A DNA stretch of 20,823 nucleotides from CAYOVG01 sp964407285 (GTDB taxonomy: Bacteria > Desulfobacterota > Syntrophobacteria > Syntrophobacterales > Syntrophobacteraceae): the NCBI GenBank assembly GCA_964407285.1, contig CAYOVG010000086.1:1-20823 (forward strand), written 5' to 3'. Within the stretch, counting starts at the first letter, position 1. The number at the start of each line of letters is the position of its first letter. Below the pieces are notes generated by a model that saw only the letters and a program-made list of their open reading frames with translations, did no database searches and was not told where the DNA came from. The translations under genes and the position numbers were made by a program. Positions 1-8,645 of the stretch are shown piece after piece.

Positions 1-2507
1 CATATATCGCGAAGTGATTCATATCCGTCTGTGGCCAAGGAAGACACGGGAATGATTAGTCCTATACGGGAAAGCGACATCGCCAGCGTCACCGAACGCT
101 CCCAGGTGAAGGCATAGAGATTGCCGCTCCTGTTTGTCCCGTAGCCTCTGATCTGGTATTCCTTCTTTATTTCTTTGTACTCAACATAAGGGGGATTACC
201 AATGATCACATCAAACCCGCCTGCACTCATAATCCCATAAAATTCAACGAACCAGTGGAACGGCTGGTGGGATTTCAGCCACTTGGCGTAGACCTTCGTC
301 TCAGAAGGATCGACTTCGTACTCCATTGCGAGATAACGGTTCAGTTCGTCGTGCAGGACTCTGAGACGCTTGTGCAGCTCGTGTTTGTCCTTGGTCGGTA
401 CGGAGCCGTCACCCTCCATTTGCCGAGCCCGGAACGCGTCGAACGCCTGCTGGAGATCCGCGGCGGCCACCCGGATCCGTTCGCCGGAGCCTTCGTAGTC
501 ATACAACTTGCCGCTTAGAGCCCGTTGAACGTCCTCGTATCTGGCAAAACCCACCAAAGTGTTTCCGGCACGGATGTTGAAGTCGATATCGGGCAGCGGC
601 TCGATACCCAGATTGGGTTGCGCGGGATCCGGGTCCACCTGCGCCGCCAATTTGAGAAAAAGGCGGAGTTTACAGATCTCCACCGCTTCCGCCATGATAT
701 CCACCCCGTAGAGGTTGTTCAGAATGATGCTCTTGAACACGAAATAACGGCGATTGGGGTGCGCGGCGACATCGCCGAGCACCTTGCGGAAATCCGAAAA
801 CTTCTCGGGTCGGTGCTTTCCACCGGACCTTTCCAGGTCCGTAACGAATGCTTCCATCCGATCTATGCACGCCTCATAAAGCGGTTCAAGGACGTTAAGC
901 GCGGCAAAGAGGAAGGCCCCCGAACCACAGGTCGGGTCGAGAACGGTGACTTTTGTAACGGCATGCCAGAAAGCGCGAAGAAGCTCAGGCCCCTCGCAGT
1001 TCTCGATGACGTCCTGGGCGAACTGCCGGATATCGAGGTTCAGGGTAATCAGATCCTTGCTGTCCCGAACCTCGCCCGCGCCAAGTTCTGTACGCACCTC
1101 CTCGCAGCGCTTGCGGCGCGCGATGAGTTCCCGCCACGTCTCGGTGGGGAGGGCGTGGGTCGCGGGCGCGGGCTTGTTCCAATTCCTGCGGAGCCGAATC
1201 GTTTCGATTTCATTGACCGACGATACTTCACCCACCGGCTGGTGCAGTGTAGGCGGCTCCACCCCCGCGGCGATATCCGGTGGCAGCGGTTCGCCCGCGC
1301 CATGGCGCATGGCGGCGTAGATATACCGGTCGGGGTCTTCCTTGAGAAGATCCCATATTGTCGGGCCTTTCGCGTTCTCGAAGGCCACCTTGCACCTGCT
1401 GCGGGCGTTATCGAAAAGGAATGGCAGCACGGTGTTTTTGCTGATGTATTCGGTGATGTCCTCCTTTGTGTAGTATGCCCCCATCTGCTTCTGGTTGACG
1501 TACTTCTCGAAGATATAGCCGAGCACATCGGGATTGATCTCATTGTCTGAACGCAGGGGCCGTTCATCCAAATGCCACTGGTATTCGTCGAAGTAATTGA
1601 AGATGCGTTGGAACGCCTTGTCGGGAATCTCTATGTTCTTCCCGTAGCGCTCGGGTCGCTCGAGTTCATGCACGTCGAATAGACCCCCGTCGAGATAGGG
1701 GATTCGGCCCAGGAGCTTCGCCAGATCCGCGCTTCGTTCGGCGCCGCCGAGCCCTTCATGGAACAGCCGTAACAGGAAGTAGCGATAGAAAGAGTAGAAC
1801 TTGTCTTTGCCGTACTCGGCCTGCATCCGGGTAAGACGGTTGCGAAGGTAGTCCCGGTCGCCGTCAAGGAAACCTTTGCGCTGGATGAAGTAGACGAACA
1901 TCAACCGGTTGAGCAGGACGGAGGCATACCACTCGCGATCCGTGCGCTCGCCGATGCCCGTAACGAACTTCAAGAAGACCCCATGCTCTTTCTGGAAACG
2001 GTCATAGAAGCGCCTGGTGACACGCTCGACATCGAAGCCGGCGCGTGTGCGGCTGGTCACATCGGTGAGCGACAGCCGCTCCTCTTCCTCCAAGGTAAAG
2101 GCAATGGATTCGAGCTTCTGCAGGAGTGCGTCGCCCGGTTGGGAACAGTGGAAAGTGTGCTCGCGGCAGGCGATGGGTTTGCCAAGTTCTCGCTTGACCC
2201 ATTGCCATATCTGCGTCTCGCCGGTGCTGTCCGTAAAAACGATCAGATGCTCATGGGTCCGCTTGGCGACCTGATGCTCTATTTTTCGGCGCCGGGCATG
2301 GTCGGGGAGGGACCGACCCTCCGGTGTCGGACACTGCCATACAACCATGCCGCGCTTCTGGGCGACGGCATGAAGGTTGTGAGTGGCGTCCTCAAACGGA
2401 ACATCCAGTATCGCCGTGTAATGGTCCCATCCGAGCACGTCGATGAAAAGGGTGTGCAGCGAGCCGCTTCCCAGGAGTTGCCGGCCTCGGGCCCTGTCGA
2501 AAGTCAT
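1..2507 (-). CDS. Eco57I-class N6-adenine DNA methyltransferase, partial (C-terminus off the left edge)
   Basis: The frame stays open from an ATG at 2507 to the window edge, giving at least 835 residues. It transfers a methyl group from SAM to adenine in DNA. SAM motif I, DPTCGSGAF, is encoded at 912-938 (residue 524 onward). Catalytic motif IV, NPPY, preceded by GGFDVIIG, is encoded at 186-197 (residue 771 onward). About 500 residues precede motif I, as in large type IIG/ISP-like or BREX-like enzymes. The first 130 or so residues may be a degenerate nuclease-like fold, but no PD-(D/E)XK motif is visible. Its ATG overlaps the helicase stop as ATGA, so the two are probably translationally coupled. 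Target recognition would lie in the missing C-terminal part. It most likely protects host DNA or marks self for the helicase partner. Methylase assignment is firm; the exact R-M class is not. Confidence 0.9.
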   Translation of the reverse strand, partial: MTFDRARGRQLLGSGSLHTLFIDVLGWDHYTAILDVPFEDATHNLHAVAQKRGMVVWQCPTPEGRSLPDHARRRKIEHQVAKRTHEHLIVFTDSTGETQIWQWVKRELGKPIACREHTFHCSQPGDALLQKLESIAFTLEEEERLSLTDVTSRTRAGFDVERVTRRFYDRFQKEHGVFLKFVTGIGERTDREWYASVLLNRLMFVYFIQRKGFLDGDRDYLRNRLTRMQAEYGKDKFYSFYRYFLLRLFHEGLGGAERSADLAKLLGRIPYLDGGLFDVHELERPERYGKNIEIPDKAFQRIFNYFDEYQWHLDERPLRSDNEINPDVLGYIFEKYVNQKQMGAYYTKEDITEYISKNTVLPFLFDNARSRCKVAFENAKGPTIWDLLKEDPDRYIYAAMRHGAGEPLPPDIAAGVEPPTLHQPVGEVSSVNEIETIRLRRNWNKPAPATHALPTETWRELIARRKRCEEVRTELGAGEVRDSKDLITLNLDIRQFAQDVIENCEGPELLRAFWHAVTKVTVLDPTCGSGAFLFAALNVLEPLYEACIDRMEAFVTDLERSGGKHRPEKFSDFRKVLGDVAAHPNRRYFVFKSIILNNLYGVDIMAEAVEICKLRLFLKLAAQVDPDPAQPNLGIEPLPDIDFNIRAGNTLVGFARYEDVQRALSGKLYDYEGSGERIRVAAADLQQAFDAFRARQMEGDGSVPTKDKHELHKRLRVLHDELNRYLAMEYEVDPSETKVYAKWLKSHQPFHWFVEFYGIMSAGGFDVIIGNPPYVEYKEIKKEYQIRGYGTNRSGNLYAFTWERSVTLAMSLSRIGLIIPVSSLATDGYESLRDI

Positions 2508-5500
2508 GACTTTCCCTCCGCACTTCCACTCGGCGCCTCCGCCGGAGCCAGGCCTAAGGAGCAAATGATCTGCGGCTCCCCGGACTGCTCTTCTTCGTGC
2601 ACGACACAGAGTCGATCGTCCCCACGAAGTTCAACCACGAGTTCGGCCAACTTATCATCCGAAATCCCGGCGCGAAGCTGCCGGTTCAGCGTATCCGTGG
2701 CCGATGGACGCAACGGGTAACGGTAAATCTCTTCGATGGCCCTCGTCAATTCGGGCATGAGAAACATCGTTCCCGTGAGTTGCTCTGCGAAGCGCCTCAA
2801 GCGTTCGTACGTACGAAAGCGCGCCCCGGAGGGACGGCCCAGTTGGCCACCCACGGACTTCTCCTCGGTGACGATCCACTGGACGGCTCTTCGAACGAGT
2901 TCGTGGTGGTTGACCTGGCGCGGCACGGGAGGCGTATCGGGGGTGCACTCCGCCGCCTTGAGAATCTCGAACTGGGACTCCGTCACGCTTTGGCCGTTTT
3001 TGTCCACCCACGCCAGGGCATCATTGCCCTCGGGTGTGCGAATGTAGACCAGCACCCCGTCGGGTTTACTCTCGGTGGCCTCATGTGCGCGCGTGGTAAA
3101 TATCACGGGGGGCAGGACCGGAATTGTCGTCTTAAGTTTCGGATCCCGGTCCACCGCATTCTTCCAAATCTGGTAGGCATAGGAGGCGAGGTCCACCTCC
3201 GTTTCAGCCTCGCCTTCAAGAATCCCGGCCCTTTCGTGGTAGAGATCGAGAAGCTTCCGACGTTCTTTTTCGTCCTCGAAGAATGCCTCATCCGTACCTA
3301 CTACCTCCGCGTTCTCGCGAAGTCTTTGGCGGACGCGCGCGCGCAGGCGGATCAGCTTCTCCACGCCGTCCGCCGGCAGGAATGAATAGCACAGTATTTT
3401 CTCCGCCTTCTGCCCAATGCGGTCCACACGCCCGGCGCGCTGAACCAGTCGGATAATCGCCCACGGAAGATCGAAGTTGACGATTATCCCGCAGTCCTGA
3501 AGATTCTGTCCTTCGCTTAAGACGTCGGTCGCCAGCAGGACCCGAAGCTCCCGGTCGGCAGGCACACGTTCACGTTTCCTGTTGCTCTCGGGGCTGAAAC
3601 GCCAGGCGTAGCTCGTTGGATCTTCATCGTCCCCGGTAACGCCGGCAAGGTCCTGCACACCCCGCGCGCGGAGCTGAACTTCGAGATAGCGGACGGTATC
3701 TGCAAATTGGGTGAAGACGATGACCTTCTCCTTTGTATGTCGCTTGGTGAGCAGACGGTGGAGGGCATCCAGTTTGGCGTCCCGCTTCGGATCCCAGTCA
3801 CCGCAACGCTTTCGAATGGCAAGAAGTCTGTCCGCATCCGCGGCCAGATCCGCCCTGAGCGATTCCACGAACAGATCGGAGCGAAGCCACCTAAAACGCC
3901 TCTCGAACCGGCTTGAATAGAGCTTGTACAGGTCGGCGGCCTGCTTCTTCAAGTCCGCGGTGTTTCGCAGGCCGCATCGAGGCTGAACCGGCTCGCCGTC
4001 TTCATGGTCGTCCTCGAACAACTGCGGCGTGGATGCCGCGTCATCCACGTCCTCGTCATAGTTCGCCGTATCAAGGAGTCCGGCGTCCTGCGCGCCGATC
4101 GGCAACGGAGATCCGTGCTCGATGGCATACAGGTAGACGTAATTCCGGAGAATGTGGCGGTCTATGGATTGCTGAAACGCCGCACCGCAGCTTTCCAGGC
4201 GTTTGAAGAGGTTAGTTCGGCAGAAGCCCATCAATCGCTTGCCCGCACGGGAAAGATCCTGTAATTGCCTGGCTTCCCCGGGAGTCGGCGGCTTGTGAGG
4301 CGTTGCGGCAAGATAGTTCGCGAGGCCATAGCGAGGCAGATTCAGCGCATTGATTTCCGCCACCACGTCCGGCGCATATAAGCGTGCATATTGATCGGCG
4401 CTGTCATTTTCGTTGATCCGGAACCTGACGGTCTTTGGGACACGTTCAGGGAAGTAGGAGCGTGTGCCGTCTTCGAACGTCAGAAATTTGCGGCCGTTGG
4501 CCGGATCGGTGTCTGCGTAATTGTCCTGAATAAAGGTCCGCGTCCGGCGAACCATATACAGCCGCATCAGTTCCCGCCAGTCGTCCGCATAATCGCTTTT
4601 TTCAAATCCCGCAAGTGATCGGACGGGCGCCTGATGGCGGCGGATAAATTCCGTCTCGCCGATCTCACGAAGCAGGCGTTCAGGACGAATCCCCAGGTCT
4701 TTGTCCTCGGGAACAAACAATCGAAGTTGACTTGACAGATCCTGGTACGTCTTGTTGTAAGGGGTTGCAGAGAGCAAGATGCACTTGCTTTCGTTTTTCT
4801 GGATGTATTCCTGTATAGCCCGATAGCGCTTGCCCTCCCGATTGCGTAGGTTCTGGCTTTCGTCAATCAGGACCACCCGGTACCGGCGCAGATCGGGGAG
4901 TTCCCGGACCGCCCGGCTGACCGACAGAACTCTGGCGAGCAGCCGGTATTCGGCGACATAGTCTTCCCACATCTTCACAAGGTTTTTCGGACAGAGAATA
5001 AGAGTCTCGGTATAATAGTCGTCCTGAGAAATCTTCGCGACAGCGGAAGCCATCAACGTTTTTCCCAGTCCCACGACGTCACCGATCAGTACGCCCCCAC
5101 GCTTGTTTAAGTGATGGGCCGCAATTTTCACTGCAGCAACCTGGTACTCGAAGAGACGCCGGCCAAACTCGGGCGGGATACGAAACTCGGACAACCCGGC
5201 GCGGGCCTCGTGCGCAAGATGGTACGCCATCTTCACGTAGACCTCGTAAGGCGACAGTGCGTCTTCGCGCGCCCAGCTTTCAGCGATGACCTGAGTCAGT
5301 TCTCGTGTTATGTCCAGGCACCATTTCTCGTTCCAACGATCCTCGAACCAACGGGCCAATTTGAGGGCGGCGTCGTGGTCCAAGACATCTACGTTCAGCT
5401 CGCCCTGTTGCGACAAGCCGGAGAGTGTCAGATTGCTGCTGCCGAGGTATCCCACGACGGGGTTGATGGGATCGGATCGGAAAAGCAGGTAGAGCTTGGC

Positions 5501-5920
5501 GTGAAGAGGATGCTTCAAGAATAGTTTAACGACCAGCTTTCCCGTTTTGAGTTGCCAGGCCAAGCGTTTCAATCCCACTTCATCCTCGTTGGTAGGCACG
5601 CCGATAGTAAGCTGGTCGCGGAACTCCTCGGCGAGTTTCTTTTTGAGTCGTAGCGCCGTCTGATTGTCGAGCTGACTCTGGTCCTCCACCGTAATGCTCA
5701 TGGCTGCACGGAGTTCCTCCTGCGGCAGCCGCTGCATGCCGACCAGCAGCCGGCACTGTTCGCGGGGACCGCCCGACCAGCGATCTATAAGATCGTCGAT
5801 GGACTTCCAGCCGCGCAGATTGAAGTACCCTACACAGAAGTCTGAATGGTCAGCCAGCTCAAGTGTGGCACGCAGGGCGGGAAGAAGTCGATCCTGAATA
5901 TTGTCGAAGATCCTGGGCAT
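2504..5920 (-). CDS. HKD (phospholipase D-like) nuclease domain fused to SNF2 helicase
   Basis: The 1138-residue protein has an N-terminal phospholipase-D-like half-site: H140-x-K142 and then GSSN at 160-163 with LTLSGL. An SNF2/superfamily 2 motor follows, with Walker A GDVVGLGKT at 280-288, a DESQ box at 353-356, LLSATPYN (motif III), KVIVFTQF at the start of the second lobe, ATDVLSEGQNLQ (motif V) and QRAGRVDRIGQ (motif VI, near residue 830). A further 300 or so C-terminal residues match nothing I recognise. It belongs to the family described as HKD nucleases fused to SNF2-like helicases. It should translocate on DNA by ATP hydrolysis and possibly cleave it. One HKD copy implies dimerisation for catalysis. 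The ATG at 5920 follows AGGAGA. Coupling to the methylase points to a restriction-like role. Confidence 0.9.
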   Translation of the reverse strand: MPRIFDNIQDRLLPALRATLELADHSDFCVGYFNLRGWKSIDDLIDRWSGGPREQCRLLVGMQRLPQEELRAAMSITVEDQSQLDNQTALRLKKKLAEEFRDQLTIGVPTNEDEVGLKRLAWQLKTGKLVVKLFLKHPLHAKLYLLFRSDPINPVVGYLGSSNLTLSGLSQQGELNVDVLDHDAALKLARWFEDRWNEKWCLDITRELTQVIAESWAREDALSPYEVYVKMAYHLAHEARAGLSEFRIPPEFGRRLFEYQVAAVKIAAHHLNKRGGVLIGDVVGLGKTLMASAVAKISQDDYYTETLILCPKNLVKMWEDYVAEYRLLARVLSVSRAVRELPDLRRYRVVLIDESQNLRNREGKRYRAIQEYIQKNESKCILLSATPYNKTYQDLSSQLRLFVPEDKDLGIRPERLLREIGETEFIRRHQAPVRSLAGFEKSDYADDWRELMRLYMVRRTRTFIQDNYADTDPANGRKFLTFEDGTRSYFPERVPKTVRFRINENDSADQYARLYAPDVVAEINALNLPRYGLANYLAATPHKPPTPGEARQLQDLSRAGKRLMGFCRTNLFKRLESCGAAFQQSIDRHILRNYVYLYAIEHGSPLPIGAQDAGLLDTANYDEDVDDAASTPQLFEDDHEDGEPVQPRCGLRNTADLKKQAADLYKLYSSRFERRFRWLRSDLFVESLRADLAADADRLLAIRKRCGDWDPKRDAKLDALHRLLTKRHTKEKVIVFTQFADTVRYLEVQLRARGVQDLAGVTGDDEDPTSYAWRFSPESNRKRERVPADRELRVLLATDVLSEGQNLQDCGIIVNFDLPWAIIRLVQRAGRVDRIGQKAEKILCYSFLPADGVEKLIRLRARVRQRLRENAEVVGTDEAFFEDEKERRKLLDLYHERAGILEGEAETEVDLASYAYQIWKNAVDRDPKLKTTIPVLPPVIFTTRAHEATESKPDGVLVYIRTPEGNDALAWVDKNGQSVTESQFEILKAAECTPDTPPVPRQVNHHELVRRAVQWIVTEEKSVGGQLGRPSGARFRTYERLRRFAEQLTGTMFLMPELTRAIEEIYRYPLRPSATDTLNRQLRAGISDDKLAELVVELRGDDRLCVVHEEEQSGEPQIICSLGLAPAEAPSGSAEGKS

Positions 5921-6043
5921 AAGGCAGTAGTCTCCTCTATTCTATTGGTCCCACCCAAAGCTGCCGGCTGACCGTACTTTTAGGACCCAGCTTGGCACAA
6001 ATGTTCGTCTAAAACAGTGTTTCAACTTAACGCATTTTTCTTG

Positions 6044-6646
6044 TCACCTATTATGAAGTATGGCCTCCCACAGAGCGGACGGATTACCCACATCAAGTCT
6101 TTGCACTATAAGATGCAACAAGTCATCAAGCATAATCCCATATTGGTCGAGCTTTGTTAAAGCAAATGAGACATCTCTCATTATATCATTTGCTATTACT
6201 AGAGCAGCCCCCCAGTTGCCTGAGGCCTTTAGCTCTTCCGCCTCATGCGAGAACAAGTGATGAATGATCTGACTGCGCGTTGCATTAAAAGGAATATCAA
6301 ATACGTATTTGTCGGTCTTAACTAGCTTGATTTTCGGGTTCTTAATCTCAATCGCGCCACATCGGAACCTATTGTCTTGTATCTCTATCCTAACATCACG
6401 ACTCTCTACTAAGCCATCGATGTTGTTGACTACATGATACCATGTTGGATACGGTACGATTGCAGAACCCCGCTCTATCGGCTCACATCCGATCCGTTCG
6501 CTGAAACCCAAGGTCTCAACGAGCAGAGCATCTGATATCCTGAGGGACACCATCGCCTTAGCAGCCACCTTCTTGTCTGTAGGTTTTGCCGCCCGAAGCG
6601 CTTTCTTGTGGGAAAGCAGGGCAGATCTCGGTATCACCGCTACCAT
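6044..6646 (-). CDS. Hypothetical protein with a sliding-clamp-like domain
   Basis: About 200 residues. I chose the ATG at 6646 because GGGGGA lies about 8 bases upstream; an in-frame ATG at 6673 would add nine residues without an obvious ribosome site. No family is certain. Residues about 30-110 follow the rhythm of a single DnaN (beta clamp) domain: VSLRISDALLVETLG, then SAIVPYPTWYHVVNNID, then VRIEIQDNRFRCGAIEI. This matches strand, ligand-free loop, VP-x-x-x-(F/W) helix and paired strands. The remainder is helical and may be a separate module. Being shorter than a three-domain clamp, it would have to oligomerise or merely share the fold. It lies 123 bases upstream of the helicase on the same strand and is clearly more A+T rich (23 G/C of 60 at 6121-6180). 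The clamp likeness is inference. Confidence 0.7.
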   Translation of the reverse strand: MVAVIPRSALLSHKKALRAAKPTDKKVAAKAMVSLRISDALLVETLGFSERIGCEPIERGSAIVPYPTWYHVVNNIDGLVESRDVRIEIQDNRFRCGAIEIKNPKIKLVKTDKYVFDIPFNATRSQIIHHLFSHEAEELKASGNWGAALVIANDIMRDVSFALTKLDQYGIMLDDLLHLIVQRLDVGNPSALWEAILHNR

Positions 6647-6846
6647 GACCGTTCCCCCGCATTGTTCATGCACGTCTTAACGTAGACAAGCGCTATTTTG
6701 GCCTGAATATCCCCTAAATACAATAGAATGAATCCGGACTCGAGGAAAAAGATCCATCCCCGATGTAATCCCGTAATCGATGACCAGCAGCTGCCCCAAA
6801 GGATTTCAGGTCTTGGTTCCTTGAAGTAGCGAACGACCGAGTCCAT
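6640..6846 (-). CDS. Small hypothetical ORF coupled to the clamp-like gene
   Basis: A 68-residue reading frame beginning at ATG 6846 (MDSVVRYFKEPRPEILWG) ends with TAG at 6642-6640. It overlaps the next gene's ATG by 7 bases, an arrangement typical of coupled bacterial genes. An in-frame TTG at 6873 would add nine residues. A hydrophobic middle (GWIFFLESGFILLYLG) could be a membrane segment or a buried strand pair. There is no recognised family. Ribosome-site support is weak, with GGGGG lying 17 bases before the ATG. It could be the first gene of the defence transcript, a leader peptide or a gene remnant. Confidence 0.3.
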   Translation of the reverse strand: MDSVVRYFKEPRPEILWGSCWSSITGLHRGWIFFLESGFILLYLGDIQAKIALVYVKTCMNNAGERSW

Positions 6847-7036
6847 TATCGTGCACAATTGCACCCCCTGCAACCTCTGGTTGGGAAGACACGGTTCCTT
6901 GTATGACCCGCCGAATGGCCATTTTCTCTTCTTGGCGGGAGTTGTTTCATCCGGATCATGTTCCCTCTCGAGAGAGCGTCACGGTCATTCGCTTGCCCTC
7001 GCACATCATCCTTCATCAAACTATTTCCCTTCACCC

Positions 7037-7930
7037 CTATGCACCCGTCCCAACCGGCGCATCCTCTCTTGCCAACCGGAAGCCGACGGTATCGTTGGGC
7101 GTGGCGGCCCAGCGTTGCCCCGAACGGCAATAGGGTGCGGACCAAAACCTGTTGCCGCCGCGCTGTATCTTGAAGGAGCCCCGTGCGGGACCCACAGAAT
7201 CCGTCGTCGCGCCCGAGGGATACGGTTCGAACCAATCCAGGCACCATTCGTGCACATGGCCGTGCATATCGTACAATCCCCACGCGTTAGGCTTCTTCGC
7301 TCCCACAGGATGCGCCCTTCCTCCGGAATTCTCTTTGTACCAGGCATACTCGTGGAGCCGTTCCTCGTCGTTTCCGCAACAATAGCGGGTCGTACTGCCG
7401 GCGCGGCAGGCGTATTCCCACTCCGCCTCCGTGGGCAACCGATACCGTTTCCACCCCGCGGTTCGATTCAACCTCCGGATGAACTCCTGCGCGTCGTTCC
7501 AGGACGCGTGCTCCACCGGAAGATCGTCTCCACGCCCGCATGCGTTCCGACGCTTCCCGCCCATGACCGCCTTCCACTGCCCATGGGTCACCGTGGTGGT
7601 CTGCATGAAAAAGCCGCGGGTCAGCGTGACCGGATAGAAGGGTACGGAATGGATCCCTCGACCCCAACTATCCTCTCTTTCCGCACCCATGAACGCCCCA
7701 TCATCCGCCTCCGCATCCTCGGACCGAAACCAGGTTCCCGGGGCCACGTACGCAAACGCGAATTCCACCCCCCGCAATCGCTCCACCAGGACCGAACCGC
7801 TCTGCTTCCTCGAACCCCCGGCGCCGGCCTTTCCCCATTCCTCAACCGAAAGCCGCCCCCAGCCCTTTGCCGGAACCAGTATGGGAAGAGCGGACAGACC
7901 CACCCATTTCAAAAATGTCCTTCGCTCCAT
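7037..7930 (-). CDS. Tat-exported SUMF1/formylglycine-generating-enzyme-like protein
   Basis: The 297-residue protein starts at ATG 7930, 7 bases after GGGGGG. A twin-arginine signal is visible at the N-terminus (MERRTFLKWVGLSALPILVP), so it should be exported folded. From about residue 58 it shows the FGE-sulfatase/SUMF1 fold: VTHGQWKAVMG, PVEHASWNDAQEF, YRLPTEAEWEYACRAG (164-178), NAWGLYDMHGHVHEWCLDW and RGGNRFWSAPYC near the C-terminus. In true formylglycine-generating enzymes the RGG strand carries two copper-binding cysteines in a CxxxxC spacing. Here the first is Trp263 and only Cys268 remains, so formylglycine synthesis is unlikely and a PvdO/NirV/EgtB-like role is possible. No sulfatase is adjacent. 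It follows the XRE gene by 12 bases. Confidence 0.85.
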   Translation of the reverse strand: MERRTFLKWVGLSALPILVPAKGWGRLSVEEWGKAGAGGSRKQSGSVLVERLRGVEFAFAYVAPGTWFRSEDAEADDGAFMGAEREDSWGRGIHSVPFYPVTLTRGFFMQTTTVTHGQWKAVMGGKRRNACGRGDDLPVEHASWNDAQEFIRRLNRTAGWKRYRLPTEAEWEYACRAGSTTRYCCGNDEERLHEYAWYKENSGGRAHPVGAKKPNAWGLYDMHGHVHEWCLDWFEPYPSGATTDSVGPARGSFKIQRGGNRFWSAPYCRSGQRWAATPNDTVGFRLAREDAPVGTGA

Positions 7931-7942
7931 CTTCAAGCCCCC

Positions 7943-8470
7943 CTACAACACGAACGTTTTCCCCCTCCCCCGGATCTGCATGGAGGGGACATTAACTACG
8001 CCGGGTTCGGCCAAGGTCCGAAACCCCGGTCCTCCGTCCCGGCCGATCCAGACGGATACGCGCCGGGACACCACCAGGCACGCCTTGCGGCGGTTCCGCC
8101 TTGCATGGTCCCGCGCGTATGCCAGGGCATCCTCTTCGGTGCGGACCGTCTCGGGCAGCGCCTGTTCCCGGTACACGCCCGGAATGAGCCGTTCCACCAG
8201 GACCATGGGGACCGACTCGTCCGCCCAGGCCTCCCAATCCCCCCGGTCTTTGCGCTGGGCTTCCAGGACCTCCTCCCGGTCGATTTCCAGAGCCCGGATC
8301 AACCGGAGCACCAGATCCGCCGAACCGACGCCTTCCCGCTCCCATCGGTAAATGCGCGTGGATCCTTTGGACAGGTTTTTGTATCCCATTCTCCGGGCCA
8401 CCTCCACGGGACGCAGTCCCAAAGCTTCCCGTTTCCGGCGCAACAACTCGGCCAGGTGCTTGTTTTTCAT
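7943..8470 (-). CDS. XRE-family (HTH_3) transcriptional regulator
   Basis: The 175-residue protein starts at ATG 8470, directly after GGAGGTGTTCC. Residues about 4-55 form a Cro/C1-type helix-turn-helix: LAELLRRKREALGLRPVEVA, then a recognition region around KNLSKGSTRIYRWE and LVLRLIRALEID. The C-terminal 100 or so residues, including EEDALAYARDHARRNRRKAC, match no effector domain I know. It forms a two-gene operon with the downstream SUMF1-like gene; the latter's ribosome site overlaps this stop region. It may also act on the divergent intergenic space, which holds a 12-bp palindrome. The in-frame upstream extension to 8674 was rejected because the ribosome site belongs to 8470. Confidence 0.85.
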   Translation of the reverse strand: MKNKHLAELLRRKREALGLRPVEVARRMGYKNLSKGSTRIYRWEREGVGSADLVLRLIRALEIDREEVLEAQRKDRGDWEAWADESVPMVLVERLIPGVYREQALPETVRTEEDALAYARDHARRNRRKACLVVSRRVSVWIGRDGGPGFRTLAEPGVVNVPSMQIRGRGKTFVL

Positions 8471-8645
8471 GGAACACCTCCGGTAGGTTCTCACCACGTT
8501 TTTCGCTTTTCGTATCCCGCAGGTCCGACGTCCATCCGGGCTTTTTCTCCGCTCGGAATAACCCGGTACTCCTCTTTCGTTCCAGATTCCGGAACGTGAA
8601 GATCTTTTATTCACGGGCGCCGTTTTTCCACGGCCGCCTCCGGAA

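Noticed and set aside
525..1550. 341-codon plus-strand ORF opposite the methylase
   Set aside because: It is antisense to the continuous methylase frame that carries DPTCGSG and NPPY in register; its product is low-complexity and family-less.
1..5920. Assignment as class 1 DISARM (drmD-drmMI)
   Set aside because: The gene order would fit, but I do not recall an N-terminal HKD domain in DrmD, and drmA, drmB and drmC are not in the window. It remains possible if they lie to the left.
6920..6960. CCCGCC/GGCGGG inverted repeat downstream of the SUMF1 gene as its terminator
   Set aside because: Only a 6-bp stem with a loop over 20 bases and no T run on the minus strand.
6851..8599. 582-codon plus-strand ORF across the SUMF1 and XRE genes
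   Set aside because: Proline- and arginine-rich shadow of two convincing minus-strand genes in high-G+C DNA.
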